The notes beneath the pieces are model-generated. The model was not told the origin of the DNA, ran no database searches, and worked only from the letters and a program-made list of their open reading frames with translations. Positions 18,801 to 28,875 of a stretch of DNA of 64,000 nucleotides are shown one piece after another. This DNA comes from Henriciella algicola. GTDB lineage: Bacteria > Pseudomonadota > Alphaproteobacteria > Caulobacterales > Hyphomonadaceae. The stretch lies in NCBI RefSeq assembly GCF_003576245.1, contig NZ_QWGA01000003.1:620001-684000 (forward strand), read 5' to 3'. The position numbers and the translations under genes were made by a program. Within the stretch, counting starts at the first letter, position 1. Each line of letters opens with the position of its first letter.

Positions 18801-21800
18801 TAATAGTTCGCTCGTTTTCAGCCGTAGTGACGACCTTAACTATAACGGCATCATCTCCGGCAATGGCAGCGTTACCAAGGTAAGCGCAGGCACGCTTCGC
18901 TTGCTGGGCGCTAACACTTATTCAGGCCTCACGACCGTCTCTGACGGCGCGCTTGTCGTTGATGGCTCAATCGCTGGCGACGCCAATGTCAGCACCGGCG
19001 CACGCCTCTCTGGCAATGGCAGTGTCGGCGGGCTTGTCACCATCGCGGATGGCGGCACGCTGGAGGGTAGCAGCGGCGAAAGCCTTTCGATGGGTTCCCT
19101 GTCGCTTTCAAGCGGATCAAGCATCGACGTCGCACTTGGTGCGCCCTCGGACACGGCTCTTTTCGACGTCACAGGCGACCTTACCCTGGACGGCACCGTC
19201 AACGCGACCGATGCAGGCGGCTATGGCGACGGCGTCTATCGCCTCATGAGCTATGGCGGCAACCTCACAGACAATGGACTGGAAGTCGGCTCAACACCGG
19301 CAGGTAGCAGCGATGTCGTCGTTCAGACCGCGCTGGCCAATCAGGTCAATCTGGTCGTTGGTGGGACGCCGCCACCGCCGCCCCCTCCTCCACCTCCTGC
19401 AGGTCCAGGGCCCACGCCGGATCCAACCCCGGGCCCGACACCGACTCCCTATATCCAGTTCTGGGATGGCTCGCAGACCAGCGCGAATGGCGCGATCGAC
19501 GGCGGCTCTGGTACCTGGACGCTGGATCAGACCAACTGGACACGTGCCGACGGCAATACGAATGATGAATGGGACGGCGGCTTCGCGGTATTCCAGGGTC
19601 CGGCTGGCACTATCAATATCGACAACTCCAACGGCGCGATCACCATTGGCGGCATGCAGTTCGCCAATACCGGCACGACCGTGGAAGGCGATGTACTGAC
19701 ACTGGCAGGCGCGAATGGGGGAACCGTCATCCGTGTTGGTGACGGCACCGCGGCCGGAGCTTCGATGACGGCTACGATTTCATCGGTGATCACCGGCGCG
19801 AGCGAACTCGTCAAATCGGACCTCGGGACGCTCGTTCTCTCGGGCGATAATACCTATACCCGGGGCACCGATATCGCGTCAGGAGCTCTGTCGGTTTCGT
19901 CCGACAGCAATCTCGGGGCGACGTCCGGCGCACTGACACTGTCGGGCGGCACGCTTGCCACAACAGCGAGTTTCGACAGTGCACGGGCGGTGTTTCTGGA
20001 GGCCAGTGGCGGTGTAGACGTCGCGGCCGATACCAGCCTCGGTCTATCCGGCACGGTGAGCGGCACTGGACGTCTCATCAAGCTCGGAAATGGCACGCTG
20101 CGCCTGACTGGCACGAACACCTATACAGGTGGCACAGAGATCACTGCAGGCACGCTGATAGGTAACACCACCTCCATTCGCGGCGACGTCGCCAATGCGG
20201 GTGAGCTGGTCTTCGATCAGGACGCTGCAGGCGCGTTCGCTAACCGGATTTCCGGCACGGGAAGCCTCGTCAAAAGCGGCGACGGTATCCTGACGCTCTC
20301 AGGCGCCAACTCGTACACTGGCGGCACGCGCCTCCAGGCCGGAAGCCTCTCTATCTCAGCCAACAACAATCTTGGCGGCGCCAGCAGCACGCTGACTTTT
20401 GCTGGCGGCACACTCATCACGACCGGCTCGTTCGAAAGCGAGCGCAGCGTCGTGCTCGAGAGCGACGGCAAAGTCAGCACCGACGCCGACACCGAACTCG
20501 CTCTGAACGGCGAAGTTTCGGGCGCAGGTAAACTGACCAAGAGCGGCGACGGCACGCTGCGCCTTGCTGGCACCAACACCTATCAAGGCGGAACAGAGAT
20601 TGCTGGCGGTATTCTCTCGATCTCTGCCGATGAAAATCTCGGTGCTGACGCAGGCGCGCTGACCTTCAACGGCGGCACGCTGGCAACGACAGCCAGCTTC
20701 GAGTCTGCCCGCTCATTCGCCCTCAATGCCGACGGCAATATCGACGTCGCTGGCGATACCGAACTCGACCTCACCAGCGCCATTGAAGGCGCTGGCGCCC
20801 TCATCAAGCTCGGAGATGGCAGCCTGCGCCTCAGCGCGGCGAACAGCTATGCTGGCGGCACGCAGGTCCTCGCGGGGACGCTGATCGGCAACACCACGTC
20901 GCTTTCGGGCAGGATCACCAATGAGGCCTCGCTCATTTTCGATCAGGATGAAGACGGCGCCTTCGACGGCACGCTTTCCGGCTCCGGCTCGCTTGAGAAG
21001 GCGGGAAGCGGGACGGTCACGCTTGACGGGCTCCATCCTTTCTCCGGCGACACGATGATCTCTGACGGCATGCTTGTCGTGAATGGTGGCAGCGCCGATG
21101 AAGCCGGGCTAGGCGGGACAGTGACCGTCAGTGAGAATGGCGTGCTCGGCGGTAGCGGCTCCGTTGGCGACCTCGTGGTCAATGGCACGATCAAGCCGGG
21201 CAACTCCATCGGCACTCTAACCGTAGCGGGCGATGCGAGCTTCGGCGCCGGGTCTGTCTATGAAGTGGAAGTTGACCCTGCCAGCACCGCAAGCGATCTG
21301 ATTGCCGTCTCGGGCAGCGCCAATATCGATAGCGGCGCATCTGTTCGCCATATCGGTCTAGATGGCGTCTACGCACCGACCAGCACCTATACGATCCTGA
21401 CTGCTGATGGCGGGGTCAACGGCACGTTCGGCAGCGTCGATACCGACTTTGCCTTCCTCGACGCGGCGCTTGGCTATGACGCCAATTCGGTCGCGCTGAC
21501 CCTCACGCGCAATGACATCGACCTGGCGGACGTCGCCCAGACGATGAACCAGCGCGCTGCAGCGGGCAGCGTTGAGAGCCTCGGTTTCGGAAACGCGCTC
21601 TACGGCGCCATCCTCGTCCAGAATGAGGTGTCGGCCCGCGCATCATACGACATGGTCTCGGGCGAGGTTTACGCCTCGCGCAAGACCGCCCTCATCAATG
21701 ACAGCCGCCATACGCGTGACGCAGCGAGCCTGCGCCTGCGCTCACAGACTGCCCAGCCAGAGAACGGTCAGGGCTTCACCGGCTGGGCTCACGCTTTTGG

Positions 21801-22593
21801 CGGCTGGGGCACCGTTGATGGAGAGGGCAATACCGCGACGATGGACAACCACACTGACGGCGTCCTGTTCGGCCTCGACCGCACGTTCGCTTCAGGCTGG
21901 CAGGCCGGCATCATGGGCGGCGTCAGCCATTCTGGCCACGATGTGGACCAACGCGCCTCTTCTGCGAAGAGCGACAATGTCCACCTCGGCGTGTATGGCG
22001 GCAAGGCGTGGGGCATGATCTCGCTGCGCGGCGGCGCTGACTATTCGTGGCACGATATCTCGACCAGCCGCCGTATCCTCAGCGCGAACCTGTTCGACCG
22101 TGCACGGTCCGGCGCCGATGCCACCACCTCGCAGGTCTATGGAGAAATCGCCTATGACATGAGCACCGGCGTGGCTCAGATCGAGCCGTTCCTCAATGTC
22201 GCTTACGTCAATATTGATCTCGACGGGGTCAGCGAGGTCGGTGGGCCAAGCTCCCTTACGGTGAATGGCAGTTCCGCAGACAGCACGCTCACCACGCTCG
22301 GAACGCGCCTGTCCTATCCATTCGCAGTGGCCGGCGTGACCGGCCGCCTGAAAGGCTCAATCGGATGGCAACACGCTTTTGGCGACGTGCGCAGCTTCTC
22401 GACTAATCGTCTCAGCGGCGGTGATGCCTTTACAGTCGAAGGCGTCACCCTGGCCCGCGACACAGGCGTGGTCGAAACCGGCGTCGATTTCGACCTGTCG
22501 CGCTCGGCGAAGCTCGGCATCACCTATCAGGGCCAGTTCGACGACGGCTCAAACCAGCAAAGCGTGAACGCCCGCGTCGCCTTCGCTTTCTGA
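15853..22593 (+). CDS. Giant autotransporter with Gly-rich N-terminus
   Basis: The product is 2246 aa; GAGGA precedes ATG 15853. The signal peptide ends near residue 33 (PAGLAHA|E). Residues about 34-250 are very glycine-rich (GGDGG, GGNGG motifs). The passenger is built of passenger-associated beta-helix repeats, each like GTLTLTGANTYSGGTTISGGTL, about 300-1150 and 1270-1850. The halves are divided at about 1172-1199 by a proline-rich stretch and an FWDGSQTSANGAIDGGSGTW module. A translocator beta-barrel fills about 1970-2246 and ends in Phe (VAFAF). It belongs to the type Va secretion class: a surface-exposed beta-helix, likely an adhesin or biofilm factor. A terminator follows, and a paralogue lies next. 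Confidence 0.92.
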   Translation: MTARTTKAVKGRLMITTALAAIVAILPAGLAHAEKGGDGGGGGGGGQSRTLGTGQTGQRGPFADHGGGGAGEVGGDGAGDAFRAGGQGGQTAGADGGRGENGTTSGGGGGGGAHGGVGAGLPVATFTGGDGGDGGNATGSGNGGGGGAGGYGYVVTGTGNLGNLAADAYGGTGGNGGNGANGFSGGRGGDGGKGLVFSDAAGATFTIASGTTVSGGNGGTNGGPYAGAGGSGGTGLEGSNLNVTLAGTVSGGLNGIGSATANAFNFTGGTNTLSITSTGVITGGIRTDGDLDIAHDDATYTLSNVISGTGSISKSDTGTLTLTGANTYSGGTTISGGTLSVSADNNLGASSGTLTLGGGTLATTASFASARDITLLIGSGMDDINVAASTELALSGEISGGFGFAKTGEGTLVLSGDNTFLGFLNIREGVVNIRSDQALGGAFETAVRNGAALELEGNITTGETVVLFGDGVSSDGAIRNASGANTISGDLVLNADSRVNSEAGTLTLAGEINGETGGGSPLNADLALGGAGNGVVSGTFGSQIIELLKDGAGTWTLSGNNLHTGQTTIRAGALRAESDAALGSAAQGTLVQSGGALELAGGINITGEALTLNGTGVSNGGALRNISGNNAYGGDITVADARINSDADRLTLTGNIDGTGTVYFGGAGDGTFFGAFDNAIAVRKDGAGTWTFTGADKTINNFRISEGELIVDNSAVIQNGFQTIVGLGTTVSTLTINGPNASWTGARDFSVGAAGGQGRLEILGGGTLSTDSSNIGNGGPSSGSALVSGSGSSWTATDTFFHGLSTIADLTVADGGEVSANTFHIALNGGSQATTLVTGANSEISSSGDFTLGYGGQGSLTVAEGGNVSVAGGAGPLIIARDAGSEGTLNIGAAAGDAAAGVGTVSAGSIQFGAGDGEIVFNHTDAGYTFALDIDGDGEVRQIAGTTILTGANTYAGGTLISGGTLQIGNGGTTGSILGDVVNNSSLVFSRSDDLNYNGIISGNGSVTKVSAGTLRLLGANTYSGLTTVSDGALVVDGSIAGDANVSTGARLSGNGSVGGLVTIADGGTLEGSSGESLSMGSLSLSSGSSIDVALGAPSDTALFDVTGDLTLDGTVNATDAGGYGDGVYRLMSYGGNLTDNGLEVGSTPAGSSDVVVQTALANQVNLVVGGTPPPPPPPPPPAGPGPTPDPTPGPTPTPYIQFWDGSQTSANGAIDGGSGTWTLDQTNWTRADGNTNDEWDGGFAVFQGPAGTINIDNSNGAITIGGMQFANTGTTVEGDVLTLAGANGGTVIRVGDGTAAGASMTATISSVITGASELVKSDLGTLVLSGDNTYTRGTDIASGALSVSSDSNLGATSGALTLSGGTLATTASFDSARAVFLEASGGVDVAADTSLGLSGTVSGTGRLIKLGNGTLRLTGTNTYTGGTEITAGTLIGNTTSIRGDVANAGELVFDQDAAGAFANRISGTGSLVKSGDGILTLSGANSYTGGTRLQAGSLSISANNNLGGASSTLTFAGGTLITTGSFESERSVVLESDGKVSTDADTELALNGEVSGAGKLTKSGDGTLRLAGTNTYQGGTEIAGGILSISADENLGADAGALTFNGGTLATTASFESARSFALNADGNIDVAGDTELDLTSAIEGAGALIKLGDGSLRLSAANSYAGGTQVLAGTLIGNTTSLSGRITNEASLIFDQDEDGAFDGTLSGSGSLEKAGSGTVTLDGLHPFSGDTMISDGMLVVNGGSADEAGLGGTVTVSENGVLGGSGSVGDLVVNGTIKPGNSIGTLTVAGDASFGAGSVYEVEVDPASTASDLIAVSGSANIDSGASVRHIGLDGVYAPTSTYTILTADGGVNGTFGSVDTDFAFLDAALGYDANSVALTLTRNDIDLADVAQTMNQRAAAGSVESLGFGNALYGAILVQNEVSARASYDMVSGEVYASRKTALINDSRHTRDAASLRLRSQTAQPENGQGFTGWAHAFGGWGTVDGEGNTATMDNHTDGVLFGLDRTFASGWQAGIMGGVSHSGHDVDQRASSAKSDNVHLGVYGGKAWGMISLRGGADYSWHDISTSRRILSANLFDRARSGADATTSQVYGEIAYDMSTGVAQIEPFLNVAYVNIDLDGVSEVGGPSSLTVNGSSADSTLTTLGTRLSYPFAVAGVTGRLKGSIGWQHAFGDVRSFSTNRLSGGDAFTVEGVTLARDTGVVETGVDFDLSRSAKLGITYQGQFDDGSNQQSVNARVAFAF

Positions 22594-22616
22594 GGCTCTC
22601 GGCGCATCCACCAAAT

Positions 22617-22651
22617 CAGGCCCTCTCCCAAGATCGGGAGGGGGCTTTTTC
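22617..22651 (+). terminator. Rho-independent terminator
   Basis: CCCTCTCCC pairs with GGGAGGGGG around a short loop and is followed by CTTTTT. It separates the two autotransporter genes. A similar hairpin follows the second gene. Confidence 0.85.
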
Positions 22652-22815
22652 TCATGACCATTGCGAATATTGAGAGCACAAGCCGTCTCGCGCCGATCTG
22701 AATTGGCTTGCATTCTATTTCTGGGTGATAGACCGTCTCCCCTCTAGATGACGATTTGTCGTGCGCTACGGGATTACCTGTCGCGTTGCGCCAGAAATTC
22801 GCGATGGAGGGGACC

Positions 22816-25800
22816 ATGACAAAACGATCCACGAAGGCTGTCAGAGGCCAGTTGATGAAATCGACTGCGCTACTGGTCCTTATAGTTGCGCTTCCCGTCG
22901 GCCTTGCCCACGCGGAGAGGGGTGGCGATGGCGGCGGTGCCAACGCCGGAGAGGGCGGTCAAAGCGTCGCCACGGGCAGCGGCAACAATGGAACGGCGGG
23001 GTCTGGGACATCGGGCGGCGGTGGCGGCGGTGCCGGAGAGGTCGGCGGCGATGGGGGTGATGGCTCTGGTGCAAGCCCCGCATCAGGCGGCGATGGCGGT
23101 GCACATGGTGGTGTGGGGACTAGCCTGCCCACCGCATCCGTTACCGGCACCAATGGCGGGAATGGCGAACACGGCGGAGCCAGTTCCGGCGGTGGGGGCG
23201 GCGGCGCTGGCGGCTATGGTTATGTTGTCACCGGCTCAGGCTCCCTCGGTACACTGTCAGCAAGTGTAACCGGCGGGAATGGCGGCCTTGGCGGGAGCGG
23301 ACAGCCCGCTGGCCGCGGCGGAGATGGCGGCAAGGGCCTCGTTTTTACCGATCCATCCGAAAAATCCGTGACGATCGCTGCCGGCTCTATAATCAGCGGC
23401 GGCGATGGCGGCGCTGATGGCGACGGCGCAGGTGGTGGGGGTGCTGGCGGGACCGGAATGGAAGGCGCAAATCTGGATGTCACGCTTGCCGGCACGGTGG
23501 CAGGCGGTTCCAACGGCGCAGGCACGGAAACGGCAAACGCATTCCACTTTACGGGCGGCACAAATTCGCTGTCCCTTGACCGGACCGGCGTGATTACGGG
23601 CGGTATCTGGACCGATGGAGCGCTCGATATATCAACTGAGGAAACCTACACGCTCTCAAACGAAATCTCCGGATCGGGATCCATTTCGAAGTCGGGCACA
23701 GGCATCCTGAGGCTTTCTGGTAACAACACCTATACTGGCAATACTTCTATTTCCGGCGGCACGATCGTCGCTCAGAGCGACAATTCGCTTGGTGCCGCAT
23801 CGGGCAGCGTCGATGTTTTATCTGACGGGAGGCTATTGCTTCGGGGTGGCGTCACAATCGACAAGCAGGCGCTCAACTCCATCGGTGACAATACGGCGTT
23901 AGCGCTTCTTCAAAGCGACACCGGCGACAACTCTTTTTCCGGTGTGGTCAATCTTGGTGGCTCTGCGGATATCCTGTCCTTCAACGGATCCTTGACCCTG
24001 TCTGGCGGAGTGACGGGAAATGGGGCTGACCAGCAACTCACCATTCGGGGAGATGGCGACACAACGATCAATGGGCTGTCGAATATCAGCACGCTGGAAA
24101 AAGAAGAGGATGGAACGCTCACCCTGACAGGGAGCAGCACACTTAGCGATGATTTTATTGTCACTGGGGGTGACGTCATCATCGACAATACAACACTGAC
24201 GACTGCGTCGAGAATGTCCATCAATGGCGGCGAAGTCATCGTTAAAAATGGCACGCTGTCCAGCCCATCCGGCTTCGACCGGATCGGCGTATCCGAGTTT
24301 CCTGGAGATATTAGCCGCGGCGGCGGCGTGACAGTGACCGGTAGCGGCGCTTCATACCATACGAATTCGGTGAGTCTCAGCGGTGGATCGCTAAAAGTTC
24401 TCGATGGCGGCACCGTCACCGCCAACAGAATAATTGCTGGTGGCTTTGACCCGTTCGAATCTGCGTGGATCTCCGTCAGTGGCGCAGGGACTTCGATAAC
24501 TACGTCTACCCTCGGTATCGGACGAGTGGAAGCTCGAGGGTATCTCGACATCATCGATGGCGGTGTTGTCGAAGCAACCAACGTTGTAATCAGCAACGGG
24601 GAGGCGACAGTCTCTGGCGAAAACTCGCTTCTTTCAGCCGCGAACACTTTCGGGATCAGCGACAGCAGCTGGCTGACAGTCAGCGAGGGCGCGACCATTT
24701 CCGCGGGTGATGGCGCTGGAACGATCAAGATTGGTGGAGAGGGTGGTACACTCTATATCGGCTCAGTTTCAGGAGCCGCAGGTGCCGGCAATGTAGATGC
24801 CGCCGCTATTGTCGTGACAGGCGAGCGGAGTGCAGTTTCACTCAGCCACTCTGAAGACGACTATATTCTCTCAGCGGACATCAGCGGACGTGGCGTAATC
24901 CGGCAGTTCGCAGGCACGACGATATTGACGGGTGAAAATACCCATACTGGGGGTACATCAATTGATGGTGGCACCCTCCAGATCGGCGATGGCGGCACAA
25001 GCGGTTCCATCACCGGAGTTGTCACCAATGATGGCTCGTTGATTTTCAGCCGAAGCGACGCGCTAACATTTGACGGGCAAATCATCGGGAGCGGAAGCGT
25101 CTTGAAAACAGGCGTCGGTGCTCTGCGCCTGACTGGCAATCATCGACACTCAGGCGGCACAACCGTCGCGAACGGCACGCTGATCGTCGATGGCTCAATA
25201 GAAGGTGATGCCGATGTCAGCACAGGCGCCAGTCTTTCGGGTGCTGGCAGCGTGGGGGGACTGGTGACCATCGCAGATGGTGGCACACTAGAAGGCAATA
25301 CTGGCCAAACTCTTTCAATGGGGAGCCTCACACTGTCAGAGGGCTCAAATGTAGATGTTGCCCTCGGCACGCCTTCAGACACTGCCCTGTTCGACATATC
25401 TGGCGATCTGACACTTGATGGCACGGTAAACGTTGCCGACGCAGGCCAATTCGGTCCCGGCGTGTATCGCCTGATGGATTTTGGCGGGTCTCTCACCGAC
25501 AATGGACTGGAGGTTGGTTCGGTGCCGGCCGGCACAAACAATGTCATCGTTCAGACTGCGCTAGCCAACCGCATCAATCTAGTTGTCGACACGGCTGCTC
25601 CGGGTCCAGACCCCGATGTCCTCACGGTTCAATTCTGGGATGGGACGCAGACTGAGGCGAATGGCGCAATCGATACAGGATCTGGCACCTGGAGCCTTGG
25701 GCAGACCAACTGGACCCGGCCTGACGGGAATACGAATGATGAATGGCAAGGCGGTTTTGCTGTCATTCAGGGCCGGGACATCACGATCACTGTCGATAAT

Positions 25801-28689
25801 TCGAACGGCGAGATCTCTACATCCGGCATGCAGTTCGCCAGTGATGGCATCCTGGTTCAGGGCGACGCGCTAAGGCTTGCTGGTTCGAACGGCCAGAACA
25901 TATTCAGGGTTGGCGACGGATCGGGCGATCCAGATATGACCGCAACCATCTCGTCTAGTCTCACCGGACACGCGAGCCTGATAAAGAGAGAGGCTGGCAC
26001 TCTTATCCTTGCGGGCCAGAATACCTATACAGGTACAACTCGTATCGAAGGCGGCACCGTTTCAGTTTCGTCTGACGCCAATCTTGGGGATAGCCACGGA
26101 AGCCTACGGCTTTATGGCGGCACGTTGGCAACGACGGAGAGCTTCGAAAGCGCGCGCTCCGTGTTAATCTCGACGAACGGCAGCGTGAATGTCGCTGCCG
26201 ACACCGAACTCCACCTTTCGGGCCGGCTGACTGGTTCAGGAAAGTTCCGGAAACTCGGAGGCGGTACGCTGCGCCTGACCGGCGCGAATGGGGTCTTCAA
26301 CCACGAAATTGTCGAAGGCACGCTGATTGGCAACTCATCCTCTATCCGGGGCGACGTCGCAAATTCGGGCGAGCTCGTCTTCGACCAGAGTGCCAGCCGT
26401 CGATATGGGTATAACGTGTCGGGCAGCGGCACCTTCATCAAACGTGGCGACGGTGTCCTCAGCCTTCTGGGCAATAACACTTACACCGGCGGCACGATCA
26501 TCGAAGCGGGTACCTTGCTGGTAACCGAGGACCGCAACCTTGGTGACGTAGCCAGCGAACTGGTCCTCGCTGGCGGTAGGCTCTTTACCACCGCGACCTT
26601 TGACACCGACCGAAAAGTCATCCTGACCGCCGATAGCATTGTCGATGTGGCCAACGGAACTGAACTTGGATTTACCAATAGCGTTGAGGGCGAAGGCGGT
26701 GTCATCAAGACTGGCGACGGTCGTCTGCGGCTCAGCGGGTTCAATACCTACACAGGCGTCACGGAAATTCGCGAAGGCACACTCATCATCGACTCCAGCA
26801 GGCTGGTCGGCCCGATCGTCAATGACAGCGTACTGATCTTCGATCAGGGCATAGATAATGAGTATAGCGGCGATCTTTCCGGCTCTGGCGTTCTAATCAA
26901 ACAGGGGAATGCGCGCCTGCGCCTCAGCGGGAAAAATACGCATTTGGGCGGTACGCAGATCCTGGCAGGTACATTGATCGGCGATACCGATTCCCTGTTC
27001 GGCGATATTGCGAACGCAAGCGCGCTCATCTTTGATCAGGATGGTGATGGCGACTTCAACGGTACGCTGTCAGGAGACGGCTCCCTTGAGAAAACGGGCA
27101 GCGGCGCTGTCACATTGAACGGCCTGCATCCTTTCTCCGGCAACACGCTGATCTCCGAGGGCACGCTTATTATCAATGGCGGCGATGCAACCACGCCTGG
27201 ACTAGGCGGCGACATCACCATCGGCGAAAATGGCGCGCTTGAAGGGAGCGGGTCACTTGGCAGTCTGGATGTCAGCGGCACCATCGCGCCGGGCAACTCA
27301 ATTGGAACGCTGACCGTCGCGGGCGATGCAAGCTTTGGCGCGGGGGCCGTCTATGAAGTCGAAGTGGACCCGGCGGGCTCTGCAAGTGACCTGATTGCGG
27401 TTTCCGGCACTGCCACCATCGATAGCGGTACGTCGGTCCAGCACATCGGCTTAGACGGCATCTACGCGCCGACGAGCACATACACCATCCTGACGGCTGA
27501 TGGTGGGGTAAACGGAACGTTTGGCGGCGTCACGTCAGACTTCGCTTTCCTTGACGCTTCTCTCAGCTATGGCGCGAACTCCGTTGCTCTAACGCTTACC
27601 CGAAATGGTGTTGCGCTGACGGATGTCGCCCAGACGGCGAACCAGCTCTCCGTCGCAACCAGCCTTGCAGGTCTCGCGACCAGCGATGCCCTCTTCGGCG
27701 CAGTCATCGTGCAGGATGCTTCGGTTGCGCGCGCCTCGTATGATCTTCTGTCCGGTGAGATCTACGCCTCACGAAAAGCTGCCTACATCGCGCAAAGTCG
27801 CCTGACCCGCGACGCGGTAAACCTTCGTTTGCGCGCCCCTGTCGACCAGACAGGCAGCGCCTCGGTGGATGCCGTCTGGTCAACAGTATTGGGCGGATGG
27901 GGCAATACGGACGGAACCGACAACATTGCTTCCCTCGACACCGATGCCGCAGGGGTGTTGCTGGGCGCAGATCGAGCTTTCTCTAATGGCTGGCGCGCCG
28001 GCGTCATGGGCAGCTTCAGCCAGTCAGGTCATGATGTCGAGGCGCTCGCGTCATCGGGTGACAGCAACAATGTCCATCTTGGCGTCTATGGCGGCAAGAC
28101 TTGGGGGGCTTTGTCACTTCGCACCGGCGCAGCCTATAGCTGGCACGACAGCGAGGTTTCACGCCGCATCGTCAGCGCAAACCTGAACGATCGCACAAAG
28201 GGCAGCACAGACGCACGGACGGCGCAAGCCTTCGGGGAGATCGGATACAGCTTTGCGACGGGAGGCATCGAAATCGAGCCTTTCGCGAATGTCGCCTACG
28301 TCAATCTAGAGACGGACGGCTTCACCGAAAATGGCGGGCCAAGTGCACTTACTGTGGAAGGCGACACAGTTGACACGACCCTCACCACACTCGGCGCACG
28401 GCTGTCCTCCTCTGCCTTCAATCTCTCGAATATGACGGGCAGATTCCACGCCTCAGCCGGGTGGCAGCGTGCCCATGGCGACCTTGATACCTTCTCGACC
28501 AACAGGTTCGCGAACAGCGTTGCTTTCACGGTTCAGGGCGTGACCGCTGCGCGCGATGCAGCGGTGGTCGATGCTGGGCTCGATCTGGATATTTCGTCCG
28601 CTGCGACATTAGGCTTTGGCTATCAAGGTCAGTTTGGCGACGGAACAGAGCAGCAAAGCGTGAATGCCCGCATCGCCATCGCTTTCTGA
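22816..28689 (+). CDS. Giant autotransporter, paralogue of upstream gene
   Basis: The product is 1957 aa from ATG 22816, chosen because GGAGGGGA lies directly upstream and the N-terminus (MTKRSTKAVRGQLMKST) then matches the paralogue (MTARTTKAVKGRLMITT). It has a signal peptide to about residue 33, a glycine-rich region to about residue 235, beta-helix repeats (LRLSGNNTYTGNTSISGGTI), the QFWDGTQTEANGAIDTGSGTW module at about 937, more repeats, and a C-terminal beta-barrel from about 1690 ending in AIAF. It lacks the long proline run of the first copy. The repeats and barrel are close to the first copy, so this is a tandem duplication; the middle of the passenger has diverged most. Confidence 0.9.
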   Translation: MTKRSTKAVRGQLMKSTALLVLIVALPVGLAHAERGGDGGGANAGEGGQSVATGSGNNGTAGSGTSGGGGGGAGEVGGDGGDGSGASPASGGDGGAHGGVGTSLPTASVTGTNGGNGEHGGASSGGGGGGAGGYGYVVTGSGSLGTLSASVTGGNGGLGGSGQPAGRGGDGGKGLVFTDPSEKSVTIAAGSIISGGDGGADGDGAGGGGAGGTGMEGANLDVTLAGTVAGGSNGAGTETANAFHFTGGTNSLSLDRTGVITGGIWTDGALDISTEETYTLSNEISGSGSISKSGTGILRLSGNNTYTGNTSISGGTIVAQSDNSLGAASGSVDVLSDGRLLLRGGVTIDKQALNSIGDNTALALLQSDTGDNSFSGVVNLGGSADILSFNGSLTLSGGVTGNGADQQLTIRGDGDTTINGLSNISTLEKEEDGTLTLTGSSTLSDDFIVTGGDVIIDNTTLTTASRMSINGGEVIVKNGTLSSPSGFDRIGVSEFPGDISRGGGVTVTGSGASYHTNSVSLSGGSLKVLDGGTVTANRIIAGGFDPFESAWISVSGAGTSITTSTLGIGRVEARGYLDIIDGGVVEATNVVISNGEATVSGENSLLSAANTFGISDSSWLTVSEGATISAGDGAGTIKIGGEGGTLYIGSVSGAAGAGNVDAAAIVVTGERSAVSLSHSEDDYILSADISGRGVIRQFAGTTILTGENTHTGGTSIDGGTLQIGDGGTSGSITGVVTNDGSLIFSRSDALTFDGQIIGSGSVLKTGVGALRLTGNHRHSGGTTVANGTLIVDGSIEGDADVSTGASLSGAGSVGGLVTIADGGTLEGNTGQTLSMGSLTLSEGSNVDVALGTPSDTALFDISGDLTLDGTVNVADAGQFGPGVYRLMDFGGSLTDNGLEVGSVPAGTNNVIVQTALANRINLVVDTAAPGPDPDVLTVQFWDGTQTEANGAIDTGSGTWSLGQTNWTRPDGNTNDEWQGGFAVIQGRDITITVDNSNGEISTSGMQFASDGILVQGDALRLAGSNGQNIFRVGDGSGDPDMTATISSSLTGHASLIKREAGTLILAGQNTYTGTTRIEGGTVSVSSDANLGDSHGSLRLYGGTLATTESFESARSVLISTNGSVNVAADTELHLSGRLTGSGKFRKLGGGTLRLTGANGVFNHEIVEGTLIGNSSSIRGDVANSGELVFDQSASRRYGYNVSGSGTFIKRGDGVLSLLGNNTYTGGTIIEAGTLLVTEDRNLGDVASELVLAGGRLFTTATFDTDRKVILTADSIVDVANGTELGFTNSVEGEGGVIKTGDGRLRLSGFNTYTGVTEIREGTLIIDSSRLVGPIVNDSVLIFDQGIDNEYSGDLSGSGVLIKQGNARLRLSGKNTHLGGTQILAGTLIGDTDSLFGDIANASALIFDQDGDGDFNGTLSGDGSLEKTGSGAVTLNGLHPFSGNTLISEGTLIINGGDATTPGLGGDITIGENGALEGSGSLGSLDVSGTIAPGNSIGTLTVAGDASFGAGAVYEVEVDPAGSASDLIAVSGTATIDSGTSVQHIGLDGIYAPTSTYTILTADGGVNGTFGGVTSDFAFLDASLSYGANSVALTLTRNGVALTDVAQTANQLSVATSLAGLATSDALFGAVIVQDASVARASYDLLSGEIYASRKAAYIAQSRLTRDAVNLRLRAPVDQTGSASVDAVWSTVLGGWGNTDGTDNIASLDTDAAGVLLGADRAFSNGWRAGVMGSFSQSGHDVEALASSGDSNNVHLGVYGGKTWGALSLRTGAAYSWHDSEVSRRIVSANLNDRTKGSTDARTAQAFGEIGYSFATGGIEIEPFANVAYVNLETDGFTENGGPSALTVEGDTVDTTLTTLGARLSSSAFNLSNMTGRFHASAGWQRAHGDLDTFSTNRFANSVAFTVQGVTAARDAAVVDAGLDLDISSAATLGFGYQGQFGDGTEQQSVNARIAIAF

Positions 28690-28714
28690 GGCTCCCGGAG
28701 CATCTACTAAATTA

Positions 28715-28746
28715 GGCCCCCTCCCCTCACCGGGAGGGGGCCTTTT
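28715..28746 (+). terminator. Rho-independent terminator
   Basis: GGCCCCCTCCC (28715-28725) pairs with GGGAGGGGGCC (28732-28742) and is followed by TTTT. It is nearly the same hairpin as at 22617-22651, so the duplication seems to have included the 3' end. Confidence 0.9.
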
Positions 28747-28761
28747 CGTTGGGGGCGGCAT

Positions 28762-28805
28762 AAGGCCGAATGGACTGCGCGTGCGCCTGACGCCGCGCTA
28801 GGTAG
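28762..28805. promoter_or_regulatory. Second copy of AGGCCGAATGG / CTAGGTAG region
   Basis: AAGGCCGAATGG (28762-28773), a GC-rich stretch and CTAGGTAG (28798-28805) resemble the region at 982-1042. It lies about 70-115 nt upstream of the acyl-CoA dehydrogenase start, a plausible promoter position. The binding factor is not known. Confidence 0.35.
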
Positions 28806-28875
28806 TGTTCCTCATTGGCGATTGTCCTCATGACGCGTCTGCTGGGCGCACGCTGAAACGTGAGGGCCCTTGCCC

